A stretch of DNA of 64,000 nt from CAYHVK01 sp964360255 (lineage in GTDB: Bacteria; Bdellovibrionota; Bdellovibrionia; Bdellovibrionales; UBA1609): the NCBI GenBank assembly GCA_964360255.1, contig CAYHVK010000010.1, forward strand, positions 82,191 through 146,190, written 5' to 3'. Below are positions 35,120-43,683 of this stretch, piece after piece. A program made the translations under genes and the position numbers. Under the pieces are notes generated by a model. It did no database searches, had not been told where the DNA came from, and saw only the letters and a program-made list of their open reading frames with translations. Numbering within the stretch: position 1 is the first letter of the stretch; each line of letters starts with the position of its first letter.

Positions 35120-35990
35120 GAGCTGACCCTCCATTTTGATGAGGATTCATTTGTTGCGGCGGAATCTGCTCAGACATTGCCTCTGGCGCAACTTCTGTTG
35201 GCTCAACAGCGACTTCGTTGCGTCCATAAACTCTTTCATCTAACTCAACTGCCAACTCTTGATATTTTTTTGCGCCAATTGATTTTGGATCATAAGAAAT
35301 AATTGATTGCCCGTGGCTTGGAGCCTCAGACAGCCTTACGTTTCTTGGGATGATGCTTGAGAAAACTTTATCGCCGAAGTGGCTTTGGATTTCTTGAACA
35401 ACTTGGTGGCTAAGGTTGTTACGAGCATCAAACATTGTCAGCACAATGCCTTCGATTTTTAGGTTCGGGTTTAGATTTTTCTTAATGATTCCAGCAGTAT
35501 TGAGGAGCTGTGACAGCCCCTCTAGTGCATAGTACTCACACTGAAGTGGGACCAAGAATGTGTCTGCAGAAGAGAGCGCGTTTACGGTGAGTAGGCCCAA
35601 AGATGGTGGACAATCTATAATTATATAGTCAAAATCATCTTGGATAGTCTGAATAGCCGACTTAAGTCTGTATTCTCGCTGCGGCATGTCAACAAGTTCA
35701 ATTTCTGCACCCACTAAGTCTGGGTTTGCAGCTATAACTGTGAGGTTTTGAGTAGTCGTATTATTCAAAACTTCTTTGATATCTTTCTCACCAACTAGAA
35801 CATGATAAATATTTGAGTCTTGAATTTCAAATCGCTTGATTCCGATGCCGCTTGAAGCGTTACCTTGTGGATCCATATCTATGATGAGTACGCGTCGACC
35901 AAGTTGGCTAAGCGCAGAGGCTAGGTTTACTGTAGTAGTTGTCTTACCAACTCCACCCTTTTGGTTAGCAATACATATTACTCGAGCCAA
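35112..35990 (-). CDS. parA: Chromosome-partitioning ATPase ParA
   Basis: The product (about 292 residues) is a deviant-Walker ParA/Soj ATPase, MARVICIANQKGGVGKTTTT, with DMDPQGN and DCPPSLGLLT motifs. It binds DNA nonspecifically and is stimulated by ParB. The start is TTG at 35990, chosen because AGGGGGAAAC lies directly upstream and the Walker motif should be N-terminal; an upstream open extension to 36056 is rejected. A C-terminal tail of about 35 residues (Pro/Gln/Glu-rich) follows the conserved domain. Confidence 0.96.
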   Translation of the reverse strand: MARVICIANQKGGVGKTTTTVNLASALSQLGRRVLIIDMDPQGNASSGIGIKRFEIQDSNIYHVLVGEKDIKEVLNNTTTQNLTVIAANPDLVGAEIELVDMPQREYRLKSAIQTIQDDFDYIIIDCPPSLGLLTVNALSSADTFLVPLQCEYYALEGLSQLLNTAGIIKKNLNPNLKIEGIVLTMFDARNNLSHQVVQEIQSHFGDKVFSSIIPRNVRLSEAPSHGQSIISYDPKSIGAKKYQELAVELDERVYGRNEVAVEPTEVAPEAMSEQIPPQQMNPHQNGGSAHV

Positions 35991-36089
35991 GTTTCCCCCT
36001 AAGTTGTGAATTCCAAACAATCCGATCAATCTTATAAGTATTTTTTGCTTAATCAAGTTTTTCCTTATGAATTTTGCTAAATATGACGA

Positions 36090-36105
36090 TGTTCCACGTG
36101 GAACA
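36090..36105. promoter_or_regulatory. parS centromere-like site 1
   Basis: TGTTCCACGTGGAACA is a perfect 16-base palindrome and matches the parS consensus of many bacteria (Pseudomonas parS, TGTTCCACGTGGAAC). It lies 100 bases upstream of parA, beside its own operon. Confidence 0.9.
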
Positions 36106-36134
36106 TTCGACTACTCTGATTGGATATCTAGATT

Positions 36135-36629
36135 ATGCACCTACTCAAATACATGACTTTTGCCGTATTCATTCTACTCAGCGGATGCAAATCTGAGGAT
36201 CCAACCCCTGAATTAAGAGATCCCATTTATAATGATCTTGTAAAGCAGCAGAGAGATGCAGAAGACGGATTAAAAAAGTCTATTGAGGCTGTAGCAAAGC
36301 TTGAAAAAGAGTACGCTGAGCAGGCTCCACGCACCATCGATCGTAAAACTACCCAGAAAGAACTATTTAAAGAACAAGAAAAGGTTCATCGCCTCACACA
36401 AGAGGCCGAATACTACAGGATTGCGGCATTAAAAAGAAAAGCTGAAGCAACTATAGGTTACAAGACGGCATTTGCAGAAGATAAGACTTGGCCAGATCCA
36501 AAAGAGTATGAGTCCTATAAATTAAATAAAAAAATGCGGGAAACTTCGCGAAATTGGTCAACACGCGTACCAAAACTATCAAATCCACTTCTACCAGCAA
36601 AAGAAACATCAGAAACAAAAGAAGAATAG
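36135..36629 (+). CDS. Small coiled-coil lipoprotein between two parS sites
   Basis: The 164-residue product has a lipoprotein signal (LLSG-C, C18) and a charged helix-rich body (about 35-115) predicted to form a coiled coil. It has no domain I recognise. It is the only plus-strand gene on the left side of the origin within the minus-strand block and lies exactly between two parS sites. Its stop codon overlaps the second. It could be a lineage-specific envelope lipoprotein; any link to segregation is only positional. Confidence 0.75.
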   Translation: MHLLKYMTFAVFILLSGCKSEDPTPELRDPIYNDLVKQQRDAEDGLKKSIEAVAKLEKEYAEQAPRTIDRKTTQKELFKEQEKVHRLTQEAEYYRIAALKRKAEATIGYKTAFAEDKTWPDPKEYESYKLNKKMRETSRNWSTRVPKLSNPLLPAKETSETKEE

Positions 36630-36643
36630 TTCCACGTGGAACA
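36628..36643. promoter_or_regulatory. parS centromere-like site 2
   Basis: AGTTCCACGTGGAACA carries the full 14-base core GTTCCACGTGGAAC (36629-36642); only the first outer base differs from site 1. The TAG stop of the lipoprotein gene overlaps it, and rsmG ends immediately after it. Confidence 0.88.
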
Positions 36644-37294
36644 TTACTTCTTCGTCGTTAAGACAATGGAATAAACTGCGTCACCGGCTGGCAACTTATA
36701 ATCGACTAGGTGTTGAGTGCTCCAGAAGGCAAAAACCTGTGAGGGGATGCTGGCAATCTCGGTGGACCAGGCATCACTCTTGAGATGGAACATCTGGCAG
36801 CCTGGGCCGGCACATTTACGAGCCAGTACTAGACACTTAGAGATGGCTGCGAGACCACGGGTAGAGGCACACATAACCGAATCATCCTCGAGATCTTCAA
36901 GTCGCTTGTGAAGAACGTTAACATTCTTAAGACCAGCTTTTGAAGCAACATGCTTCATAAACTCACATTTACGCATATCTGCATCAACTAAATGAATCGT
37001 GCGCGAGGGCGCTAGCGTAGCTAAAACGAGCCCAGGAATCCCATTGCCAGAGCCTAAATCGTAAATGTCGCTGTGCGTCGTAGCCTCGAGTATTATGCGA
37101 CTCGCGATAATGCCATCTGCGAAGTGGACCAAATCTGCCATTTTTTCAGTACGAGGAGAAATAAGATTAATTTTCCCATTAAACTTAATTAGTTCAGTGT
37201 GAAAAACTTTGAGTTGAGACACTTGTGCCGCAGGAAGATCCTTAAACCAAGACTCAATACGCCAGTTTACTTGCTCTTCTGGGGGCACCAACAA
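36644..37294 (-). CDS. rsmG: 16S rRNA m7G527 methyltransferase RsmG (GidB)
   Basis: The 216-residue Rossmann-fold methyltransferase has the SAM motif DLGSGNGIPGL, preceded by KINLISPRTE. It makes m7G527 in 16S rRNA. It starts with TTG or GTG (37294 or 37291) 3 bases after mnmG, as in the classic gid operon. The 3' end abuts parS site 2. Confidence 0.93.
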   Translation of the reverse strand: MLVPPEEQVNWRIESWFKDLPAAQVSQLKVFHTELIKFNGKINLISPRTEKMADLVHFADGIIASRIILEATTHSDIYDLGSGNGIPGLVLATLAPSRTIHLVDADMRKCEFMKHVASKAGLKNVNVLHKRLEDLEDDSVMCASTRGLAAISKCLVLARKCAGPGCQMFHLKSDAWSTEIASIPSQVFAFWSTQHLVDYKLPAGDAVYSIVLTTKK

Positions 37295-37297
37295 AAC

Positions 37298-39178
37298 TCA
37301 CTTTCTGATTTGGGCTCTTTCAATTGCTTTAATATGCATCAACATAGCTTGAATAGCTGAAGGATTCACTCCGCTGACTCGTTGAGCTTGCCCTAAATTA
37401 AGTGGCTTAACCGCCTGAAGTTTTTCAACCTCTTCGCGCGACAAACCTACTACACGAGTGTAATCTAAATCAGACGGAATGCGAAGCTGTTCCATTCTTG
37501 ATGCCTGCTCGATAAATAAATTTTGCCTTTTTATGTAGCCTGCATATTTAACATCAATTTCAACAGGCTCCCAAACATCAATATCGTCAGGAATAGAAAT
37601 ATCAAAGTTAGAAAGATCTAAACTAGAAACTTCTGCGCGTCGCAACAACTCTGCGTAAGAACATGGCTTTAACAAAACTGGTGTGCCCATTGTACGAAGC
37701 TTTGTTTGAGTGATTTCATTTGGCACAAGCTGCTTTGACTCCAAAGTTTGCTTAAAATCAATTCTTCTCTCTAAAAGCTGCAAATAGCGATCACGAAGTT
37801 CGCTGTTCACCAAACCTACTTTAAATGCGATCTCTGCTAAACGCTCCAAAGTATTATCTTCTCTTAAAACAAGACGGTGTTCCGCTCGAGATGTCATCAT
37901 TCGATAAGGTTCTTTCGTGCCCTTTAAAACTAGGTCGTCGATCATCACGCCAATATAGGCATCACTACGAGAAAGAATCATCGGATCGCGACCCAAAATT
38001 TTAAGAGCCGCGTTTGTTCCGGCCACTAGACCCTGGGCTGCAGCCTCTTCATAACCACTGGTGCTATTCACCTGACCGGCCAAATAAAGACTCTGAATTT
38101 TTTTAGTTTCAAGGGTGTGGTGAAGTTGCCGTGGCTCGACCGAATCGTACTCAACCGCATAACCTGGGATGATTAATTTCACATCTTTAAGTCCGGGCAT
38201 AGTTCGTAAAAATTCGTACTGGACACTTTCTGGCAAGCTCGTCGAAATACCCTGAATATATATAGAGTCAGTTGTCAGACCTTCGGGCTCTAAAAAACTT
38301 TGGTGAGAACTTTTGTCCGCAAAGCGGTGAATCTTATCTTCGATGCTAGGGCAGTAACGAGGTCCAATACCCTCAATGATTCCGCAGAACATAGGGCTCT
38401 TATCAAGATTTCGGCGAATAATGTCGTGGGTCTCTTGATTTGTATGGGTCACAAAACATTCAATTTGTGGGAGCTTTAGTTTACGTGAACTACGCAAACT
38501 GAAGGGCTGGAATCTCTCGTCACCCTGTTGGGGCGTGAGTTCAGACCAATTAATGCTGTTTCGATAGGCGCGGGCAGGGGTTCCGGTTTTAAGACGGACG
38601 ACCTCAAAATTTCTTTCGCGGAGCTGATCTGATAAACCAACTGTAGATTTATCGCCGATTCGGCCACCTTCGCGGCGCTCAAGTCCGAAATGCATAACGG
38701 CGTTCATAAATGTGCCGGTCGTAATAACAACGGCCTGAGATTCAATCTTCACGCCATCAGTAGTAACAACGCCTTTGCAGTCATTACCCTCTAAAATCAA
38801 AGATCGAATTTCAAGCTCACGAACGGTGAGATTTTCTTTATGCGTAAGAACCTCAGACATGTGGGAGCAATAAAGATCTTTATCATTTTGTGTGCGGGAG
38901 CCACGAACAGCCGGTCCGCGACTGGCATTCAAACGACGGAACTGAATACATGTCGAGTCGGCCGCAACACCGATTTCGCCGCCAAGAATATCGATCTCTT
39001 TCACCATATGACCTTTTCCGAGGCCACCGATTGAAGGATTGCAGCTCATGTAGCCCATACGTTTGAAGTTGTTGGTCGCAAGAAGCACATTTAAGCCAAG
39101 GCGATTGGCTGCGAGAGCCGCTTCAATCCCAGCGTGACCGGCTCCTACAACAATAATATCAAAACGTTCAGTGTTCAC
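37298..39178 (-). CDS. mnmG: tRNA uridine modification enzyme MnmG (GidA)
   Basis: The 626-residue FAD enzyme has the dinucleotide motif GAGHAGIEAALAANRLG, the family signature GPRYCPSIEDKI and a C-terminal helical MnmE-binding region. With MnmE it makes the cmnm5 modification of wobble uridine. The start is GTG at 39178 with AGGGA 8 bases upstream. It follows mnmE after 1 base, so the pair is co-transcribed. Confidence 0.98.
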   Translation of the reverse strand: MNTERFDIIVVGAGHAGIEAALAANRLGLNVLLATNNFKRMGYMSCNPSIGGLGKGHMVKEIDILGGEIGVAADSTCIQFRRLNASRGPAVRGSRTQNDKDLYCSHMSEVLTHKENLTVRELEIRSLILEGNDCKGVVTTDGVKIESQAVVITTGTFMNAVMHFGLERREGGRIGDKSTVGLSDQLRERNFEVVRLKTGTPARAYRNSINWSELTPQQGDERFQPFSLRSSRKLKLPQIECFVTHTNQETHDIIRRNLDKSPMFCGIIEGIGPRYCPSIEDKIHRFADKSSHQSFLEPEGLTTDSIYIQGISTSLPESVQYEFLRTMPGLKDVKLIIPGYAVEYDSVEPRQLHHTLETKKIQSLYLAGQVNSTSGYEEAAAQGLVAGTNAALKILGRDPMILSRSDAYIGVMIDDLVLKGTKEPYRMMTSRAEHRLVLREDNTLERLAEIAFKVGLVNSELRDRYLQLLERRIDFKQTLESKQLVPNEITQTKLRTMGTPVLLKPCSYAELLRRAEVSSLDLSNFDISIPDDIDVWEPVEIDVKYAGYIKRQNLFIEQASRMEQLRIPSDLDYTRVVGLSREEVEKLQAVKPLNLGQAQRVSGVNPSAIQAMLMHIKAIERAQIRK

Positions 39179-39179
39179 A

Positions 39180-40571
39180 TTATTTCCCTAAACAGAATTC
39201 AGAAAAAACTCGATCCATAACTTGGTCGTCGAACTTTTTGCCTAAAACTTCATATATGGCCATCAGGGCCTGCTGAATATCTAAAATAATAAATTCGGTT
39301 GAGGCGTTTTCTGCCAGCTTTGAGATTCCCGCATTTACGCTCTCTAAAGCTCCCGATAAAAGTTCAAAGTGACGGGCATTTAAAAGCACTGCTGCCGAAT
39401 GATCAGCGCGAGTCAAAAACTGCTGCTGAATATATGACTTCAGCTCATCAATTCCAGATTGGTTCTTTGTGCTGATCTTAACCGTATTTAATTTTAGATC
39501 TGCCGCGAGCTTCGCTAGCTCTGGATGAGCTGGTAAATCTGACTTATTCAGCACCAAAACGACTTGAGACGGGCGTCTTTCCTTCAAAATATCGCTTAAA
39601 AACCCGGGGTCAAACGTCGATAAATCGCTTTGATCTACGACATATCCCACTACATCCGCATCTTTAATAAGGCGGTAGGTTCTCTCGACTCCCAGAAGCT
39701 CAATGGAATCTGAGGTTTCGCGAACGCCAGCAGTATCGGTGATTTTAACGATATGGCCTGCAAGAGCTAAGCTCGCTTCAACAACATCGCGAGTTGTGCC
39801 CGGAATATCAGAAACAATAGCGCGATCATATTTAACAAGGGCATTGAGCAAACTTGATTTGCCTACGTTGGGCGCGCCAACAAGCGAGAGATGTAAGCCT
39901 TCAGAAATAATTTTTCCAACTTTATAGCTCTCAACTAATTTTTCGATTTCTTTTTTAACAACTGCTAGGCGCTCGATTGTTGCCTTAGCATTTTCAATTT
40001 CAATGTCTTCTTGGGCGAAATCAATATTCGCTTCGAGGTTTGCAAGTGAGAAGGTGAGGGCTTCTTCTGTTGCAATTAATTTTTCAGAGAGCTCGCCTTG
40101 CAATTGGCGCAGAGAAGTTTTCGCCATCGTCGCTGTTGAGCTTTCGATTAAATTCAATACGCTTTCGGCTTGGACTAAATCAATTCGTCCCGATGAGAAC
40201 GCGCGGTAAGTAAATTCACCCGGCTCAGCTAAGCGAGCTCCGTTCTCGATAAGAGATTGAATAATCAATTCGCAAATAGCGGGGCTACCGTGAATAGAAA
40301 ATTCGAGAACATGTTGATTGGTGAACGAGCGGCCTTCAGCAAAATATGTTACAACCGCTTCATCGAGAGATTCTTTATTCAGAGAATTACGAAGAACACC
40401 GTAGTAAGCACGGTGCGATTCGATTTCTGATTCTTTTGGTAAAAACTGGGCAATTTTGCGACCGATAGAAACGGCCTCAGGACCGCTTAAACGAATGACC
40501 GCAATCCCGCCTCTTCCGGGCGGGGTTGCAGTAGCACAAATTGTTTCATTCGTTTCTAGATAACGTGTCAT
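39180..40571 (-). CDS. mnmE: tRNA modification GTPase MnmE (TrmE)
   Basis: The 463-residue protein has an N-terminal folate-binding domain (ETICATATPPGRGGIAVIRLSG), a central G domain (GAPNVGKSS, then DTAGVRE and NKSD) and the C-terminal FCLGK motif with the catalytic Cys. It works with MnmG. It starts with ATG 3 bases after the jag stop. Confidence 0.98.
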   Translation of the reverse strand: MTRYLETNETICATATPPGRGGIAVIRLSGPEAVSIGRKIAQFLPKESEIESHRAYYGVLRNSLNKESLDEAVVTYFAEGRSFTNQHVLEFSIHGSPAICELIIQSLIENGARLAEPGEFTYRAFSSGRIDLVQAESVLNLIESSTATMAKTSLRQLQGELSEKLIATEEALTFSLANLEANIDFAQEDIEIENAKATIERLAVVKKEIEKLVESYKVGKIISEGLHLSLVGAPNVGKSSLLNALVKYDRAIVSDIPGTTRDVVEASLALAGHIVKITDTAGVRETSDSIELLGVERTYRLIKDADVVGYVVDQSDLSTFDPGFLSDILKERRPSQVVLVLNKSDLPAHPELAKLAADLKLNTVKISTKNQSGIDELKSYIQQQFLTRADHSAAVLLNARHFELLSGALESVNAGISKLAENASTEFIILDIQQALMAIYEVLGKKFDDQVMDRVFSEFCLGK

Positions 40572-40574
40572 TCA

Positions 40575-41129
40575 TCATACTGTTTCGGCATCCGCTGCTT
40601 CTACATTGGTGCGTTCGCCTTTGATGGGATAAATTTTAATTTTCTTATAGAGACCATCGCCCACAGAGCGGCTTTTTACGCGCACGTCTTGAGCTAGGTG
40701 TTGGTGAATCACTTTACGATCACGCGGAGGAAGAGCGCGGAAATATACCGGCTTACCTTTTTCAAGCGCTACATCTTTAAGTTTTTCAGCCAAATCGATC
40801 AATGATTGATTCGATTCTTCGCGATAACCAGCGCTATCCACAGAGATAACGACTCTCTCATCTGGAAGTTGGTGCTGGGCTACACGAGTTAAGAAGAGTT
40901 GAATCGCGTCTAGAAGTTGGCCTTCTTTTGCACGAAGCATTTCCTCATCTGCGCCAGACACTTCTACTTGTACGTGCTCTGGACGCTCTTGATCTCTGCG
41001 GACTTCAAAGTCCAGCTCTAATTGAGCTGCAGCAAAGAGTTGGGTTAGGGTTTCTTGAATGAACCCCTCGGCACCAGTCGCTTTCGCTTCTGATTTCTTA
41101 GTGAATAAACGGCTAAAAAAGTTGGTCAT
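40575..41129 (-). CDS. jag: Jag/KhpB RNA-binding protein (KH and R3H domains)
   Basis: The 184-residue protein has a short N-terminal Jag-type region, a KH domain in the middle and a C-terminal R3H domain (about 125-165) with the motif RDRKVIHQHL. The KhpB family binds RNA and affects cell-division or envelope genes. Position immediately downstream of yidC is conserved in many genomes. Confidence 0.92.
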   Translation of the reverse strand: MTNFFSRLFTKKSEAKATGAEGFIQETLTQLFAAAQLELDFEVRRDQERPEHVQVEVSGADEEMLRAKEGQLLDAIQLFLTRVAQHQLPDERVVISVDSAGYREESNQSLIDLAEKLKDVALEKGKPVYFRALPPRDRKVIHQHLAQDVRVKSRSVGDGLYKKIKIYPIKGERTNVEAADAETV

Positions 41130-41152
41130 GTGTTTTTTCCTCCTCTGAAAAT

Positions 41153-42799
41153 TTAGGCAGCCGCCGGTTTTTTATCATTTCTCATAAAATAGTACTGTTG
41201 AATTACTGCAAATAAACCACTCACGAAAATGTAGAGCGTTAAACCACTCGGCAACGTAAACATAAACGCCGAGAAAATAAGTGGCATAAACATCATCACT
41301 TTCTGCTGAGCCGGGTCCATTGTTGATGGGGTGATCTTTTGCTGAATAAATAAAGTCGCACCCATTAACACTGGCAATACAAAGAACGGATCTCTAAAGC
41401 TCAAATCATGAATCCAGAAAATAAATGGAGCTTTATACAGCTCAATACTCTGACCCAAAACCTGATAGAGCGCGAAGAAAACCGGAATCTGTAAAAGCAT
41501 CGGCAAACATCCACCCAGTGGATTAGCTTTCGCCTCTTTCATCAGCTGAAGCATTTCTTGGTTCAATCTCTGCGCATCGTTCTTATACTTCTCGCGCAGA
41601 ACCTTCATCTGAGGCTGGATAGCCGCCATACCCTTCATTGAGCGATATGACATAAGATTGAATGGCAATACAAGAAGACGAACCAAGATTGTTAAAAGAA
41701 CAATCGCGATACCCCAATTGCCCACTGTATTGTGGATGGCATCTAGAACTTTAAAGATCACCTTAGCAATGGCCTGAAAGAAACCAAAATTCACAATTTT
41801 AGCGAGATCTGGGTCAATGCTATCCAGAAGACGATATGATTTCGGGCCGGCAAAAGCGCTATAACTAATATTAAAATCCTGAGTGGCATTTACACGCGAA
41901 TATGTAAGTAAGCCTACGGCCGAGGTTTTCTCGCCCTTAGCATCTGAAGACGCTCTAAAATCAGGGATTACGCTCGATTTATCATGAACGGCGAGGGTGA
42001 AATACTGTGAAGAAAGGGCAATAAGTGTAGCTTTAGCGAAGTTTTTTGTGATCACTTCTTTATCTGTCATAACTACGCGCTCATTAGAGCTGCCGTCGAA
42101 GTGAGTGTAGAACTCTTGAAACTCATACTGAGGCATCAAGAAAAATCCGCCTTGAGATGGATGAATATGATCAGAAATTTCAGTTGTAATACCTGCAAAC
42201 CCATCTTCTAAATTCTCAACACGAATTTGTGTTTGAAGAGAGTAGTTTTTTGAATCAACAGTTACAGTTTTAATAATTTTAGAGCTACCCACTTGAGCAA
42301 CGCCTGTAAACTGATTGTCTTGTGTTTTAGAAATGGCGAAATCTAAGTCACGTGCACGACCAACAACATTTGTAGAAAAGTTGTAATGGCCTTCAATTGA
42401 ATTAAACTGAATCGGCGCATCTTTTCTATCTGTGTATTTCATGAGCTGGATGTTCTTAACACCCATGCCCTTAGACGAGATAACAAATCTCCAAATATCA
42501 TCGCTGAACTCGAGAGTTTTTTCTTCTGCCGAGCCGGTTTGAGTTGAAACCTCTGGGGCTGTTGCTTGATAACCTGGATTTTCTGGACTCTTACCTGTTG
42601 CATCGGCTTTGCCTGATTGGGCGGCTACCGCTGGAGACACATCTGTTTTTTCAGCTTCGATTTTCTGCGTAGTTTTCTTGGTGTAATACTCAGGATATTT
42701 TTTTCCCAAGTAAGCTTGCCAGCCCATATATAGGGCTAACGCTCCAAGAATGGCTAAAAACATATTTTTATCAAATGGTGAGTTTGATGGTGTGCTCAT
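41153..42799 (-). CDS. yidC: Membrane protein insertase YidC
   Basis: The 548-residue protein has an N-terminal membrane helix (about 10-25), a large periplasmic domain (about 90-345) and the conserved core of five helices (about 350-535), with the signature KMKVLREKYKNDAQRLNQEMLQLMKEAKANP. It inserts membrane proteins alone or with Sec. The ATG directly follows the yidD stop. Confidence 0.98.
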   Translation of the reverse strand: MSTPSNSPFDKNMFLAILGALALYMGWQAYLGKKYPEYYTKKTTQKIEAEKTDVSPAVAAQSGKADATGKSPENPGYQATAPEVSTQTGSAEEKTLEFSDDIWRFVISSKGMGVKNIQLMKYTDRKDAPIQFNSIEGHYNFSTNVVGRARDLDFAISKTQDNQFTGVAQVGSSKIIKTVTVDSKNYSLQTQIRVENLEDGFAGITTEISDHIHPSQGGFFLMPQYEFQEFYTHFDGSSNERVVMTDKEVITKNFAKATLIALSSQYFTLAVHDKSSVIPDFRASSDAKGEKTSAVGLLTYSRVNATQDFNISYSAFAGPKSYRLLDSIDPDLAKIVNFGFFQAIAKVIFKVLDAIHNTVGNWGIAIVLLTILVRLLVLPFNLMSYRSMKGMAAIQPQMKVLREKYKNDAQRLNQEMLQLMKEAKANPLGGCLPMLLQIPVFFALYQVLGQSIELYKAPFIFWIHDLSFRDPFFVLPVLMGATLFIQQKITPSTMDPAQQKVMMFMPLIFSAFMFTLPSGLTLYIFVSGLFAVIQQYYFMRNDKKPAAA

Positions 42800-43048
42800 T
42801 TATTCTCCGGCTTTCGGGACGGGATCAAATCCCTGAGAACCCAGGGGATGACACTTAGAAAGTCTCTTGGTTGTTAAATAAAATGCGTGAATTGCAGAGT
42901 AATTAGAAAACGCTTCTTGGGCGTATTCAGAGCAGCTCGGGACAAAGCGGCAGCGGCCACCAAAAATAGGTGATAGAGCCACTCTATATATATAGATAAG
43001 GCCAAGTGCTAAGTACTTAGTGATTAGCTCTAGCTTTTTTATCAACAT
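42800..43048 (-). CDS. yidD: Membrane protein insertion efficiency factor YidD
   Basis: The 82-residue protein has the family core PIFGGRCRFVPSCSEYAQEAF and the later KCHPLGSQGFDPVP. YidD assists YidC. It overlaps the 3' end of rnpA by 32 bases and ends directly before yidC. Confidence 0.95.
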   Translation of the reverse strand: MLIKKLELITKYLALGLIYIYRVALSPIFGGRCRFVPSCSEYAQEAFSNYSAIHAFYLTTKRLSKCHPLGSQGFDPVPKAGE

Positions 43049-43397
43049 CTATAAGCCCAATCTTAATAGTTTCATCAAAGCTTGTGTGATCCATCTCGCG
43101 GTAGAAGTTCTTATCTTTCTTTTGAAAGTAGAAGTGAACTGTGCAGCCGCTTTGCAGATTCTCTGAAAGCTCCCACTTCGTTGCCAGATAATTTTTAAGC
43201 CATCTTTTATAACGATTTCGAATAACTGCGTTGCCTACATAAGTTGGAACTGTCCAACCCACCTGTATCTTGCTATCCGAATTGAGTAGGAGATTTATGA
43301 CGAGCCAGTCTTTGAACTTCAGTCGCTTACCTTTTCGCATGACGTTTTTAAAGTCGTCACGCGATCTTAAGCGTTGAATTTGCTTGTTATTTCCCAC
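43017..43397 (-). CDS. rnpA: Ribonuclease P protein component
   Basis: The 126-residue basic protein has the RNase P signature RNRYKRWLKNYLA (RNR motif). It stabilises the RNase P RNA for 5' tRNA processing. It begins with a GTG at 43397 and overlaps the 3' end of rpmH by 11 bases. No strong ribosome site is visible, consistent with coupling to rpmH. Confidence 0.93.
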   Translation of the reverse strand: MGNNKQIQRLRSRDDFKNVMRKGKRLKFKDWLVINLLLNSDSKIQVGWTVPTYVGNAVIRNRYKRWLKNYLATKWELSENLQSGCTVHFYFQKKDKNFYREMDHTSFDETIKIGLIDVDKKARANH

Positions 43398-43539
43398 CGG
43401 CCGAAACCACTAGGCTCTTACGGCCTTTGGCGCGGCGGCGTGCGAGAACTTTACGACCCTTTGCTGTTGCCATGCGTTTTCTAAAGCCATGTGTCTTTTT
43501 ACGTCTTGATTTACTAGGCTGATATGTACGTTTACTCAT
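43387..43539 (-). CDS. rpmH: Ribosomal protein bL34
   Basis: This 50-residue protein begins MSKRTYQPSKSRRKKTHGF and ends KSLVVSAGGK, a complete bL34. It starts at the ATG at 43539 (CGGAG upstream) and stops at 43387. It is followed by overlapping rnpA, the standard pair, and is divergent from dnaA. Confidence 0.97.
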   Translation of the reverse strand: MSKRTYQPSKSRRKKTHGFRKRMATAKGRKVLARRRAKGRKSLVVSAGGK

Positions 43540-43683
43540 ATACGTCTCCGTGGAAAATATAACGACTTACGTCAAAATTTTTTAGACGTGGTATAAAATC
43601 ACAAGGCGTCGTACAGGTCAAGGCATTGAAACTAGAACGGGCACATGATACAGCCTTTTAGCTTCAGAAAATGGGGGGTTGGA

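Noticed and set aside
43540..43683. Second origin element or promoter set between rpmH and dnaA
   Set aside because: There is an AT-rich ACGTC-GACGT inverted repeat (43569-43589) and a TATAAA-like box, but no DnaA box and no convincing -35; divergent promoters are probably here but cannot be placed.
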